DNA of 64,000 bases from assembly GCA_016771945.1 (NCBI GenBank), contig QZLF01000002.1, positions 682,001-746,000 of the forward strand, in the 5' to 3' direction. This DNA is from Candidatus Leucobacter sulfamidivorax (lineage in GTDB: Bacteria; Actinomycetota; Actinomycetes; Actinomycetales; Microbacteriaceae). The position numbers and the translations under genes are program-made. The notes under the pieces were generated by a model. That model was not told where the DNA came from. It did no database searches and was given only the letters and a program-made list of their open reading frames with translations. Below, piece after piece: positions 8,337 to 16,674 of this stretch; position 1 is the first letter of the stretch, and each line of letters opens with the position of its first letter.

Positions 8337-10955
8337 ATGAGCGACTTCGAACTGCTGCCCCCGGCCGACGCCCCCTTCGGCGGGACGGGCTCCGACGACG
8401 ACCCCCTGGTCGCGGGCCTCAACCCCGAGCAGCGGCGCGCGGTCGAGGCGCGGGGTCCCGCCCTGCTCATCGTCGCGGGGGCGGGGTCGGGCAAGACCCG
8501 CGTGCTCACCCACCGCATCGCCCAGCTGATCCGCAATCGCGAGGCGTGGCCGAGCCAGATCCTCGCCATCACCTTCACGAACAAGGCCGCGAGCGAGATG
8601 CGCGAGCGCGTCGAGGCGCTGCTCGGCTCGCAGGGCGAGGGCATGTGGATCTCGACGTTCCACTCGGCGTGCGTGCGCATCCTGCGCCGCGAGGCCGAGC
8701 GCTTCGGCTACGTCTCGGGCTTCACGATCTACGACAGCGCCGACTCGCGCGCGCTACTGAAGCGCATCATCAAGGAGACCGAGGCCGACAGCTACGGCTT
8801 CACCCCGGCGAACACGAGCGCGAAGATCTCGCGGCTGAAGAACGAGCTCTCCGACGCCGACTCCTACGCGGCGACGGCGAACGAGGCGGATCCGCGCGAG
8901 CGCATCTTCGTCGAGATCTTCCGCGACTACGAGCGCGAGCTGCGCCGGGCCAACGCCTTCGACTTCGACGATCTCATCGGGCAGACGGTGCACCTCTTCC
9001 GCTCCCACCCCGAGGTCGCCGCGATCTACCAGCGCCGCTTCCGGCACATCCTCGTCGACGAGTACCAGGACACGAACCACGCGCAGTACGCGCTGATCCG
9101 CGAGCTGACGCGCCCGGTCGAGCCCGAGGTCGCGGATCGGCTCACGCCGCCCCTGCGCGAGCGCGAGGTCGACGCGGCCGGCCGCATCCCCGGCGCGAGC
9201 CTCACCGTCGTCGGCGACTCCGACCAGTCGATCTACGCCTTCCGCGGCGCCGACATCCGCAACATCGTCGAGTTCGAGCGCGACTTCCCGGGCGCGGAGG
9301 TGGTGAAGCTCGAGCAGAACTACCGCTCGACGCAGAACATCCTCTCGGCCGCGAACGCGGTGATCGGCAACAACTTCGACCGTCAGGAGAAGAACCTCTG
9401 GACGGCCGAGGGCGACGGCGCGAAGATCACCGGGTACACCGGCTACTCGCAGCACGACGAGGCCCGCTTCGTGGCCGAGGAGATCGAGGATCTGCGCCGA
9501 TCCGGCCTCGCCTACGGCGACATCGCCGTGTTCTACCGCACCAACTCGCAGACGCGCGCGCTGGAGGAGCTGCTGATCCGCTCGGCCGTCCCGTACCGGG
9601 TGCTCGGCGGCACCAAGTTCTACGAGCGGGCCGAGATCAAGGACGCGATGGCGTACCTGACGAGCCTCGCGAACCCCTACGATCCGATCGCCTGGTCGCG
9701 GCTGCTCGGCGCGCCGAAGCGCGGCATCGGGCCCATGGCGGAGGCGCAGCTCGCGAACTTCCAGGAGGCGAACGGGCTGTCGTTCCACGAGGCCATGTTG
9801 CGGGCCGACGAGATCGGCTTCGGGCCGAAGGTGCGCGGCGCGATCCTCGAGCTCGGGGGGATGCTCACGCGCGCGGCCGTCATGGCTGCGGGCGTGGTCT
9901 TCCCGGAGCAGAACGCATCGCGTTCTGCTGAAGACCGCGCTGGCTCCACTGAGCCAGGGCCGAGCGACGTCGAGGGGGAGGAGCGGAGGCCGGCTCCCGT
10001 CGGCGACCTCCTGAAGCTCATCCTCGACGAGACCCAGATGATCGAGAAGCTGCGCGAGAAGCGCGACCCCCAGGACGAGGCGCGGGCCGAGAACCTCGAG
10101 GAGCTCGTGGCGGTCGCCCGAGAGTTCGACGTGCGCGCGCCGGGGGCTGGGCTGCTCGAGTTCCTCACCGAGGTCAGCCTCGTCGCCGCGGCCGACGAGC
10201 TCGACGATCAGAGCGGCACCGTGTCGCTCATGACCCTGCACACGGCGAAGGGGCTCGAGTTCCCCGCCGTGTTCATCACGGGCGTCGAGGAAGGACTGCT
10301 GCCCCACCAGATGTCGGTCGACGAGCCGGGCGGCGTGAACGAGGAGCGTCGGCTCATGTACGTCGGCATCACCCGGGCGCGCCAGCGGCTGTACATCACC
10401 CTGGCGAGCACGCGGGCGACCTTCGGCGACATCGGCGTCGCGATGCCCTCGCGGTTCCTGCAGGAGATCCCCGCGGAGCTCATCGATTGGCGGCAGTCGC
10501 CCGGCGAGGTCACCTCTCGGGGCGGCACCGAGTCGCGGGCGCTGAACTCAGCGCGAGGGAGCGGGTCCGGCTGGAGCTCACGCGGCTCCTCCGGGCGGTC
10601 GAGCGAGTCCTCCGTGTCCTTCGGGTCGGGCGGCGGGCGCGGATCCGCCGCGGTCAGCGAGCCGGCCAGCGGCAACATGCAGTCGGCGCTCGACAAGTGG
10701 CGCGAGCGCAAGAAGGCCGCGAAGGAGGCGCAGGCGGCCGGTCGCGGCTTCCCCAACATGGTCGGCGGCGCGGTTCGGGACAACGAGCACCTCGTGCTGG
10801 CGCCGGGCGATCGCATCCGCCACGACGACTACGGCGAGGGCAGGATCACGGGCATCACCGGCGAGGGGTCCAAGCGGGTCGCCCACGCGGTGTTCGACTC
10901 GGTGGGGGAGCGCAAGCTGCTGGTCAAGCTGTCGCCGATCGAGAAGGTCGAATAG
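8337..10955 (+). CDS. pcrA: ATP-dependent DNA helicase PcrA/UvrD
   Basis: 872 aa superfamily 1A 3'-5' helicase for nucleotide-excision and mismatch repair and replication-fork clearing. Motifs in order: Q-motif LNPEQRRAVE, Walker A IVAGAGSGKT (~residue 50), AITFTNKAASEM, Walker B VDEYQDTN, GDSDQSIYAFRGAD, LEQNYRST, VSLMTLHTAKGLEFP and EERRLMYVGITRAR. The C-terminus has a Gly/Ser-rich linker and the actinobacterial tail ending LVKLSPIEKVE. Odd point: residues ~520-555 form a charged low-complexity insertion whose DNA folds into two consecutive hairpins. A TAGACT box (8322-8327) lies 9 nt before ATG. Confidence 0.95.
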   Translation: MSDFELLPPADAPFGGTGSDDDPLVAGLNPEQRRAVEARGPALLIVAGAGSGKTRVLTHRIAQLIRNREAWPSQILAITFTNKAASEMRERVEALLGSQGEGMWISTFHSACVRILRREAERFGYVSGFTIYDSADSRALLKRIIKETEADSYGFTPANTSAKISRLKNELSDADSYAATANEADPRERIFVEIFRDYERELRRANAFDFDDLIGQTVHLFRSHPEVAAIYQRRFRHILVDEYQDTNHAQYALIRELTRPVEPEVADRLTPPLREREVDAAGRIPGASLTVVGDSDQSIYAFRGADIRNIVEFERDFPGAEVVKLEQNYRSTQNILSAANAVIGNNFDRQEKNLWTAEGDGAKITGYTGYSQHDEARFVAEEIEDLRRSGLAYGDIAVFYRTNSQTRALEELLIRSAVPYRVLGGTKFYERAEIKDAMAYLTSLANPYDPIAWSRLLGAPKRGIGPMAEAQLANFQEANGLSFHEAMLRADEIGFGPKVRGAILELGGMLTRAAVMAAGVVFPEQNASRSAEDRAGSTEPGPSDVEGEERRPAPVGDLLKLILDETQMIEKLREKRDPQDEARAENLEELVAVAREFDVRAPGAGLLEFLTEVSLVAAADELDDQSGTVSLMTLHTAKGLEFPAVFITGVEEGLLPHQMSVDEPGGVNEERRLMYVGITRARQRLYITLASTRATFGDIGVAMPSRFLQEIPAELIDWRQSPGEVTSRGGTESRALNSARGSGSGWSSRGSSGRSSESSVSFGSGGGRGSAAVSEPASGNMQSALDKWRERKKAAKEAQAAGRGFPNMVGGAVRDNEHLVLAPGDRIRHDDYGEGRITGITGEGSKRVAHAVFDSVGERKLLVKLSPIEKVE
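9896..9957 (+). repeat. Two consecutive hairpins inside pcrA coding sequence
   Basis: Hairpin 1 pairs GGTCTTC plus AGCAGAACGC (9896-9902, 9907-9916) with GCGTTCTGCT plus GAAGACC (9920-9936), giving 17 bp with a 4-nt bulge and 3-nt loop. Hairpin 2 pairs CTGGCTC (9940-9946) with GAGCCAG (9951-9957). They encode an insertion-like segment (ASRSAEDRAGSTEPGPSD). They look like a REP-type palindrome captured in frame. Confidence 0.6.
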
Positions 10956-10965
10956 GCGGAGAGCC

Positions 10966-12093
10966 TCAAGGGGAAGTGTTCAGCCATTTGCGGTCGGAGC
11001 CCTCCTCGTACAGGACGATCCGAATCCTGTCCCGGATCGAGCCTGCCTGAGCGGGAGCGCAGTCGGCGGCCGAGATGAACTGATCCCGCACATCTTCTTC
11101 GCTCAGCTCGGCTCCCTGCGAGCGTTGCCTGCGATAGATCATGAGCTCCGCGTCCGGGTTCGCGTCGAGCGCAGCGGCGATGCTCCGCCACCACCACCCG
11201 TCAGACTCTCCGAGAGAGCAGCCGAAGACGATGAACAGTTCGGTGTCCTCGAAGAAATGGCGATAGCGCACATCGTTCTGCGCCCAGTACGGCTTGACGA
11301 GCTTTCGATTCGGATCAGTGGCGTTGTCGAAGTCGGGCTCTGCATCGATTCCGATGAGCAGTGATCTCGGGATGTCCTGCACGCCATGGGGATGGATGAC
11401 TTCGGTCTGGATATTGCTCTGCCAGATCGTCTCCTTGTTGTACCGTCTGGTTGCTGCATGGTCTCTCGGGTTCGGAAGGAACTCGAAGTTCCGGTCGCTC
11501 GTCCTGTAGGGACGGGGGTCGAACTGGTTCTGATCGAGGTAGACGTAGCCGTCCAGCAGGCTCGTGTAGTTGAAGTTGACGAACAGGAAGTTGTACAGAT
11601 CGAAGTGGGCGGTTCTCCTGGGGAACTCGAACTTGGAGTACTCCTCCGGGTCCTCGATGTCGTAGATGAACTGCGAGAGAGATGCGAGGCTACGCTCTTC
11701 CTTCACCACCCTGGCGCCGAGATCATCGAGAAGTGTGGAGGGGACGGTCTGGTTCAGGAAGCTCGAGAACTCTCGTTGAATCGGGCGGAGCGCGTTGTAC
11801 ACGTCATCGGGAGCCGACCCTCCGTTGGTCAGGACCTCGCGGATCGCTCCTTCGAGATCGCTCCAGTTCTTCTTTCCCGCTTCGAGCAGCGCCTCCATCT
11901 GCTTGACGATGACGTTCTCCTCGTCGAAGCTGCGGAACTTCAGGTAGTGGTAGAAGGTCTCGTACCGGGTGTCGGAAGGCTGTGCGAAGTCGTGCATGAT
12001 CTGGATGTCGAAACCGTTGCCGACGAGCGCCATGATGTTGTGCTGCTTCTTGAGCCTCTCGTACTCGGTCTCGCCGTACTTTCGATATCCCAC
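10966..12093 (-). CDS. AbiH family abortive-infection protein
   Basis: 375 aa from GTG 12093, chosen for a perfect AGGAGG (12099-12104) 5 nt upstream. AbiH hallmarks: NIMALVGNGFDI near the N-terminus (nucleotide-binding Rossmann-like GNGFD), NFLFVNFNYTSLLDGYVY in the middle, VIHPHGV followed by SLLIGID, and LFIVFGCSLGESDGWWW near the C-terminus. AbiH confers abortive phage infection in lactococci; the biochemical mechanism is unclear. The gene is visibly less G+C rich than its neighbours, consistent with horizontal acquisition. It faces pcrA tail to tail and lies beside a FitAB toxin-antitoxin pair. Confidence in family is high, in function moderate. Confidence 0.85.
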   Translation of the reverse strand: MGYRKYGETEYERLKKQHNIMALVGNGFDIQIMHDFAQPSDTRYETFYHYLKFRSFDEENVIVKQMEALLEAGKKNWSDLEGAIREVLTNGGSAPDDVYNALRPIQREFSSFLNQTVPSTLLDDLGARVVKEERSLASLSQFIYDIEDPEEYSKFEFPRRTAHFDLYNFLFVNFNYTSLLDGYVYLDQNQFDPRPYRTSDRNFEFLPNPRDHAATRRYNKETIWQSNIQTEVIHPHGVQDIPRSLLIGIDAEPDFDNATDPNRKLVKPYWAQNDVRYRHFFEDTELFIVFGCSLGESDGWWWRSIAAALDANPDAELMIYRRQRSQGAELSEEDVRDQFISAADCAPAQAGSIRDRIRIVLYEEGSDRKWLNTSP

Positions 12094-12231
12094 GTGACCC
12101 TCCTGGGTTGCATGTTCTTCAGCCAGTATGCCTTCGTCGGCGGCGGCATCGAGGTGTCGCCGTGCCGAAACGGGAGACTTCGAGCGCAAGCCGGGTGCCG
12201 CATTTCCGCTGCCGGACGAGACGAGTGCTGC

Positions 12232-12245
12232 TAAAATGCATGCAT
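12232..12245 (+). promoter_or_regulatory. -10 box TAAAAT and ATGCATGCAT palindrome at the fitA start
   Basis: TAAAAT (12232-12237) ends 6 nt before ATG 12244, so a leaderless transcript is likely. A perfect 10-bp palindrome ATGCATGCAT (12236-12245) overlaps the -10 box and start codon. That is where a ribbon-helix-helix antitoxin would autoregulate. Operator function is inferred. Confidence 0.5.
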
Positions 12246-12477
12246 GGCCGTCTCGATCACTATTCGCAACGTTTCCGACCGCACCAGGGACATTCTGGCG
12301 GCGCGCGCGTCGAACTCCGGTCGTTCGTTGCAGGAGTATCTCTCGGCCGAGCTGCAGCGTCTCGCAGAGCATCCGAGCATTGACGACTGGCTCAGCAGAG
12401 CGAGTGATCTTGCTCGCTCGATGCCGACGGTCGACGCGAAGGAACTGCTCGCAGACATCGAAGCCGACCGCCGTTGA
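12244..12477 (+). CDS. FitA-like ribbon-helix-helix antitoxin
   Basis: 77 aa. The N-terminal beta strand MAVSITIRNVSDRTRDIL plus ARASNSGRSLQEYLSAEL helices match the FitA/Arc-type RHH fold. The C-terminal ~30 residues would wrap the toxin. It neutralises the PIN RNase encoded immediately downstream and probably represses the operon. The stop TGA lies inside the TTGA overlap with the toxin start, so the two are translationally coupled. Confidence 0.88.
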   Translation: MAVSITIRNVSDRTRDILAARASNSGRSLQEYLSAELQRLAEHPSIDDWLSRASDLARSMPTVDAKELLADIEADRR

Positions 12478-12863
12478 CCGTGGTCGTCGACGCCTCGGTC
12501 GTAGTCTCGCTATGGCTCGACCCGGTGGCATCGCCTTTGATCGCCGATCGGCTCGGCGGGGAGTCGTTGTATGCGCCGGAGCACTTGCTGGTCGAAGCGA
12601 CGAACGTGCTGCGGCGGCGACGGAATGCCGGATTGCTCGACTTGGCAAGCGCGGAGACGGCGTTCGCAGCACTCATGGAAATGCCCGTCCAGCTGTGGCC
12701 GTTCTCATCGATCGCACAGCGCGCTTGGCGACTCGGTGCGAACGCGAGCAGTTACGACGCTGCCTATCTTGCGCTCGCCGAGTGTCTCAGTGCTCCTCTG
12801 CTGACTCGCGACGCGCGACTGTCGAGAGCGCCGGGAGCGCGTTGCACGGTCGTGGTCGTCTGA
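12474..12863 (+). CDS. FitB/VapC family PIN-domain toxin
   Basis: 129 aa from TTG 12474 (TTGA overlap with the antitoxin stop); GTG 12480 is the alternative. PIN acidic residues are all present: Asp in VVVDASVVV, Glu in LLVEATNVL, Asp in SYDAAYLALAE and Asp in LLTRDARLS. PIN toxins are Mg-dependent RNases that cleave tRNA or other RNA when the antitoxin is lost. The pair sits directly beside the AbiH gene, forming a small defence or stability pocket. Confidence 0.9.
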   Translation: MTVVVDASVVVSLWLDPVASPLIADRLGGESLYAPEHLLVEATNVLRRRRNAGLLDLASAETAFAALMEMPVQLWPFSSIAQRAWRLGANASSYDAAYLALAECLSAPLLTRDARLSRAPGARCTVVVV

Positions 12864-12913
12864 CGGAGAGAGGGGCCCGCCGCGCGCATGCCGGAATCGT
12901 CGGACGTATTCCG

Positions 12914-12919
12914 TAGGCT
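12914..12919 (+). promoter_or_regulatory. -10 box TAGGCT, predicted leaderless start of the nitroreductase-like gene
   Basis: TAGGCT ends 6 nt before ATG 12926; no Shine-Dalgarno sequence is visible. Confidence 0.5.
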
Positions 12920-12925
12920 GCTGGC

Positions 12926-13999
12926 ATGAACGGTGCAACGCCGAACCCCGAGGCAGCGGTCGTCTGGTCCGAGATCGTCGGCGACGCGCGGCTCTACCCG
13001 AGCCCGCACAACTCGCAGCCGGTGAAGCTGCGCCCGACCACCGCGCGCACCGCCGAGCTGTTCTACGACCTCGACCTGGGCCTGCCGGCCGAGTCCTTCG
13101 GCATCCCCTTCGCGCACGTCTGCGCGGGCGTGTTCCTCGAGACGCTGCGCGTCGTCGCGCTCGCCGCGGGCTTCGAGGCCCGGGAGACCCTCGACCACGC
13201 CGAGATGGACTTCGAGGGGGAGGATCGCCTGCACCGCTTCGCCCGGGTGACGCTCGTGCCGGTCGAGCTCGATCCGGAGCAGAAGCTGGAGGCGGAGATC
13301 GCGCTCGAGCGCATCCGCACCCGCCGGACCTCGCGCCGCCCCTACCGCCGCGCCTCCGTGCCGGCCGAGGCCATCGCGGCGGCCGAGCGGATCTGCGCCG
13401 ACGCCGGCTACGAGTTCCGGCACACCGGCGACCGCGCGCTCGTGCGCCGCATCGTGCACGTCAACCAGGCGACCCTCTTCGACGACCTCGAGAACGACGC
13501 CGTCTACGACGAGATCATGACCTGGCTGCGCTTCTCGAAGCGCGAGGCCGCCGAGCGCGCCGACGGGCTCTCGGCCGAGGCGATGCTGCTGCCCGGGCGC
13601 ATCCTGCGCTTCGCCATGGCGCACCGCGGCATGTGGCGCGCGCCCGTGGTGGGTGCCGCGATCCGCGGGGTCTACCTGAACACGATGCGCGGCGTGCACG
13701 AGCTGGGCTGGATCGAGGGGCCGTTCGACGGGCCCCGCGACTACATCGAGGCCGGCCGCACCTTCATGCGGGTCTGGCTCGAGCTGCACCGCCGGGGCGT
13801 CGTGCTGCACCCCTTCGGCACGGTCATCACGAACCCGCGCTCGCACGTGCTCTTCGCCGAGGCCGTCGGCGCCCGCGAGGGCGAGGGGCGCATGGCGTGG
13901 ATGCTGTTCCGCCTCGGGTACAGCGCCTACCCGCCGCTCGCGCTCCGCAGGGCGGCCGAGGCCATGATCCTGGATGACCGGAAAGAGGAGACACGATGA
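12926..13999 (+). CDS. Nitroreductase-superfamily (Acg-like) FMN-binding protein
   Basis: 357 aa. ARLYPSPHNSQPVKLRP at the N-terminus matches the SPHNSQPW-type FMN-phosphate motif of the nitroreductase/Acg group, and RTRRTSRRPYRR fits the second phosphate-binding element. The substrate is unknown; in this subgroup some members only bind or sequester flavin. It is the first gene of a tightly packed run: its stop overlaps the next gene (ATGA), which encodes an adenylate-forming enzyme. That suggests a two-step conversion, but no pathway can be named. Confidence 0.75.
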   Translation: MNGATPNPEAAVVWSEIVGDARLYPSPHNSQPVKLRPTTARTAELFYDLDLGLPAESFGIPFAHVCAGVFLETLRVVALAAGFEARETLDHAEMDFEGEDRLHRFARVTLVPVELDPEQKLEAEIALERIRTRRTSRRPYRRASVPAEAIAAAERICADAGYEFRHTGDRALVRRIVHVNQATLFDDLENDAVYDEIMTWLRFSKREAAERADGLSAEAMLLPGRILRFAMAHRGMWRAPVVGAAIRGVYLNTMRGVHELGWIEGPFDGPRDYIEAGRTFMRVWLELHRRGVVLHPFGTVITNPRSHVLFAEAVGAREGEGRMAWMLFRLGYSAYPPLALRRAAEAMILDDRKEETR

Positions 14000-15570
14000 A
14001 ACGCCTGCTTGCCTTCGCCTTCCTCGCCGTGCTCGAACGCGTGGTGAGGCTGTTCATGCCGCGCGTGGGCACGCACCGCATCCTGCTCGCGCCCGGCATC
14101 GAGCCGCTGCGCTGGAAGCTCGGGCGCCTGCGCGCCTGGCGCACCTTCGAGCGGACGGCCCGCACGGTGCCGGCCTACCGGCAGTTCCTGGCCGAGCGCG
14201 GCTTCCCGCGCCGCCTCGACACCCGGGGCGGCGTCGAGGCGGCGCTCCTCACCATCCCCGAGATGGACAAGGACAGCTACATCAAGCGCTGGTCGATCCC
14301 CGAGCGCTGCGTGGGCGGCAGGATCCCTCGCCGAGGCGTCATCGTCGACGAGTCGAGCGGCAGCTCGGGCACGCCGACGAGCTGGATCCGCGGCCCGCGC
14401 GAACGACAGGCGACCCGGCAGATCCTGCAGCTCGGCTACTCGAACACGGCGAAGTCGATGAAGCACCCGCCGTTCGTGCTGAACGCCTTCTCGCTCGGCG
14501 CCTGGGCGACCGGCATGAACGTCACGACCTCGCTCACCGACGTCAGCATGATCAAGTCGATCGGCCCCGACAAGAACAAGATCATCCAGACGATGCAGGA
14601 GTTCGGGCCGAACTTCACCTACGTGATCCTGAGCTACCCGCCCTTCCTCAAGGCGCTCTTCGACGACGACCGCATCGACTGGTCGCAGTACGACATCGTC
14701 GCGGCCTTCGGCGGCGAGGGGATCAGCGAGGGGATGCGCGACCGGATCTTGCAGGTCGCCCACTCCGCCTACGGCAGCTACGGGGCGAGCGACCTCGAGA
14801 TCAACCTCGCGCTCGAGACCGACTTCACCGTCGAGCTGCGGCGGGCGATCGCCGAGAGCCCGGAGCTCGCGAAGCGGATCAGCAAGCGGGCCGAGTACGG
14901 CGTGCTGCCGATGGTCTTCCAGTTCAATCCCTTCAACTACCTCATCGAGACGAACGACAAGGGCGAGCTGCTCGTCACGATCGCCCGGGCCGAGAACCTC
15001 AACCCGCGGATCCGCTACAACATCCACGACCGCGGCCACGTGCTGCGCGTGAGCGAGCTCGAGCCGGTGCTGAAGGAGCTCGGCTACGGCAGGGTGATGA
15101 AGTCGAAGCTGCTCGACCTGCCGCTGCTCTTCCACTACGGGCGCAGCGACCTCTCGGTCGACTTCAACGGGGCGGTCATCGGGCCGGACTCCCTGCGCGA
15201 CGTGATCAACGCCCACGAGCTGCTGCTCGGGATCGTCGAGAACCACAGGCTCATCTCCTTCGAGGACGCGGGCGGGGATCGCCAGCTGCACCTCGCGATC
15301 CAGCTCGTCGAGGGCCGGGATCCCGTCGGGCTCGACGCGGGCGCACTCGCGGCGCACGTCTTCGCCGAGCTGCGGCGGGCCAACGGCGACTTCCACAACG
15401 CCGTGCTCACCTCGGACGATGCGATGCTGCCGACGCTCGCGTTCTACCGCTTCCGCGAGGGCCCGTTCGAGGGCGACGGCGCCAAGCTGAAGAACGAGTA
15501 CGTGGCCCACCTCGAGGCGGCGGAGGCCGAGGCGGCGGGGCTCGACCTGCGCATCGTCGCCGAGAAGTAG
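13996..15570 (+). CDS. PaaK-like adenylate-forming enzyme (phenylacetate-CoA ligase family)
   Basis: 524 aa. The adenylation phosphate-loop motif VDESSGSSGTPTSWIRG lies near residue 118, with FGGEGISEGMRDRI and SYGASDLEINLA downstream, as in phenylacetate-CoA ligase/coenzyme F390 synthetase-like enzymes. It probably activates a carboxylic acid with ATP, then forms a thioester or amide. The N-terminus (MKRLLAFAFLAVLERVVRLF) is hydrophobic-basic and may associate with the membrane. It overlaps the nitroreductase-like gene by 4 nt. The acid substrate is unknown. Confidence 0.75.
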   Translation: MKRLLAFAFLAVLERVVRLFMPRVGTHRILLAPGIEPLRWKLGRLRAWRTFERTARTVPAYRQFLAERGFPRRLDTRGGVEAALLTIPEMDKDSYIKRWSIPERCVGGRIPRRGVIVDESSGSSGTPTSWIRGPRERQATRQILQLGYSNTAKSMKHPPFVLNAFSLGAWATGMNVTTSLTDVSMIKSIGPDKNKIIQTMQEFGPNFTYVILSYPPFLKALFDDDRIDWSQYDIVAAFGGEGISEGMRDRILQVAHSAYGSYGASDLEINLALETDFTVELRRAIAESPELAKRISKRAEYGVLPMVFQFNPFNYLIETNDKGELLVTIARAENLNPRIRYNIHDRGHVLRVSELEPVLKELGYGRVMKSKLLDLPLLFHYGRSDLSVDFNGAVIGPDSLRDVINAHELLLGIVENHRLISFEDAGGDRQLHLAIQLVEGRDPVGLDAGALAAHVFAELRRANGDFHNAVLTSDDAMLPTLAFYRFREGPFEGDGAKLKNEYVAHLEAAEAEAAGLDLRIVAEK

Positions 15571-15678
15571 GCGCGCCGGGGCGCCGGACGGGCGGACGGG
15601 CGGGAGGGGCCGTGCGGCGGCGTGTTCACCCAGGCTCGATGCGATACGCTCGGGGCAGGTTTTCGAGGGGGGATCGGA

Positions 15679-16674
15679 ATGCCAGGTGCGCCATCGGCAA
15701 CCTCCTCTTCCGTGTTCCGCCATCGAGTCGTCCGCTTCCTCGCGCAGCAGGATCCGCATTCGCTCTACGTGGCCGCCGCGGGCACCCTGTTCGCCTGCAC
15801 GCTCGTCATCGACCTGCTGCTGCACCGGGACGACCTGCTCGCCTGGGTGCTCTGGCTGCTGCTGGCCTTCTGCCTCGCGCTCTCGGCGACCGCGCTGGCC
15901 ATGGGGCGTCGCTTCCCCGTCGGCGCGGGGCTCGGCTGCGTCGTCGTCTTCACCGCCGCGAGCATCTACTTCCTCAGCCCGGCGGGCGACGAGTCGTCGG
16001 CGGTCGCGAGCGCCCAGGAGCTGCCGATCCTGGCCCTCTATCTCGGCTGGTTCGTGCCGCGGCCGCTCGGCCGCGTGCTGATGTTCGCCATCACCGCGCT
16101 GCTCGTGGTCGCCATCGCGATCAACCCCCTGTTCTGGGCGACCGGGGTGTTCGGCGTCCCGACCGCCGTGCAGACCATCGTGATCGCGCTCCTGTGCTTC
16201 CAGATCGGCTCGATGCTCTGGCGCCAGTCCGAGCGGCGCATCACCACCGATCAGCTGACGGGCGCGCTCAACCGCTCGGCGTTCTTCGAGCGGCTCGACC
16301 ACGACCTCGCCCGCGCGGGCCGCACGGGCTCCCCGCTGTCACTGGTGGTCATCGACTTCGACGGCTTCAAGGAGCTGAACGACACGCGAGGGCACGTGGC
16401 CGGAGACTTCGTGCTCTCGGACACCGTGCTGCGGTGGCGCTCGGTCGTGCGCGCCGACGACGCCATCGGCCGCACCGGGGGCGACGAGTTCGCGCTGATC
16501 CTGGAGCGCAGCGACGCCGAGTACGCCGAACGGGTCGTGCGACGCCTGCTCGAGGCCTCTCAGCAGGCCTGGTCCTGGGGCCTCGCGCAGTTCGAGCCCG
16601 GCGACGATCGCGAGAGCCTGTTCAAGCGCGCCGACGAGGCGCTCTACGCCATGAAACGGGGGAGGACGCGATGA
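15679..16674 (+). CDS. Membrane-anchored GGDEF diguanylate cyclase (copy 1)
   Basis: 331 aa from ATG 15679, preceded by a G-rich GAGGGGGGA ribosome-binding site; in-frame GTG 15622 is less likely. About five to six transmembrane helices span residues ~28-180. The GGDEF domain follows (TDQLTGALNRSAF, VVIDFDGFKELND, GRTGGDEFALIL with GGDEF at 267-271). An allosteric I-site RADD (258-261) stands exactly 5 residues before GGDEF, so product inhibition by c-di-GMP is expected. It is coupled by an ATGA overlap to a second GGDEF gene. Confidence 0.88.
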   Translation: MPGAPSATSSSVFRHRVVRFLAQQDPHSLYVAAAGTLFACTLVIDLLLHRDDLLAWVLWLLLAFCLALSATALAMGRRFPVGAGLGCVVVFTAASIYFLSPAGDESSAVASAQELPILALYLGWFVPRPLGRVLMFAITALLVVAIAINPLFWATGVFGVPTAVQTIVIALLCFQIGSMLWRQSERRITTDQLTGALNRSAFFERLDHDLARAGRTGSPLSLVVIDFDGFKELNDTRGHVAGDFVLSDTVLRWRSVVRADDAIGRTGGDEFALILERSDAEYAERVVRRLLEASQQAWSWGLAQFEPGDDRESLFKRADEALYAMKRGRTR

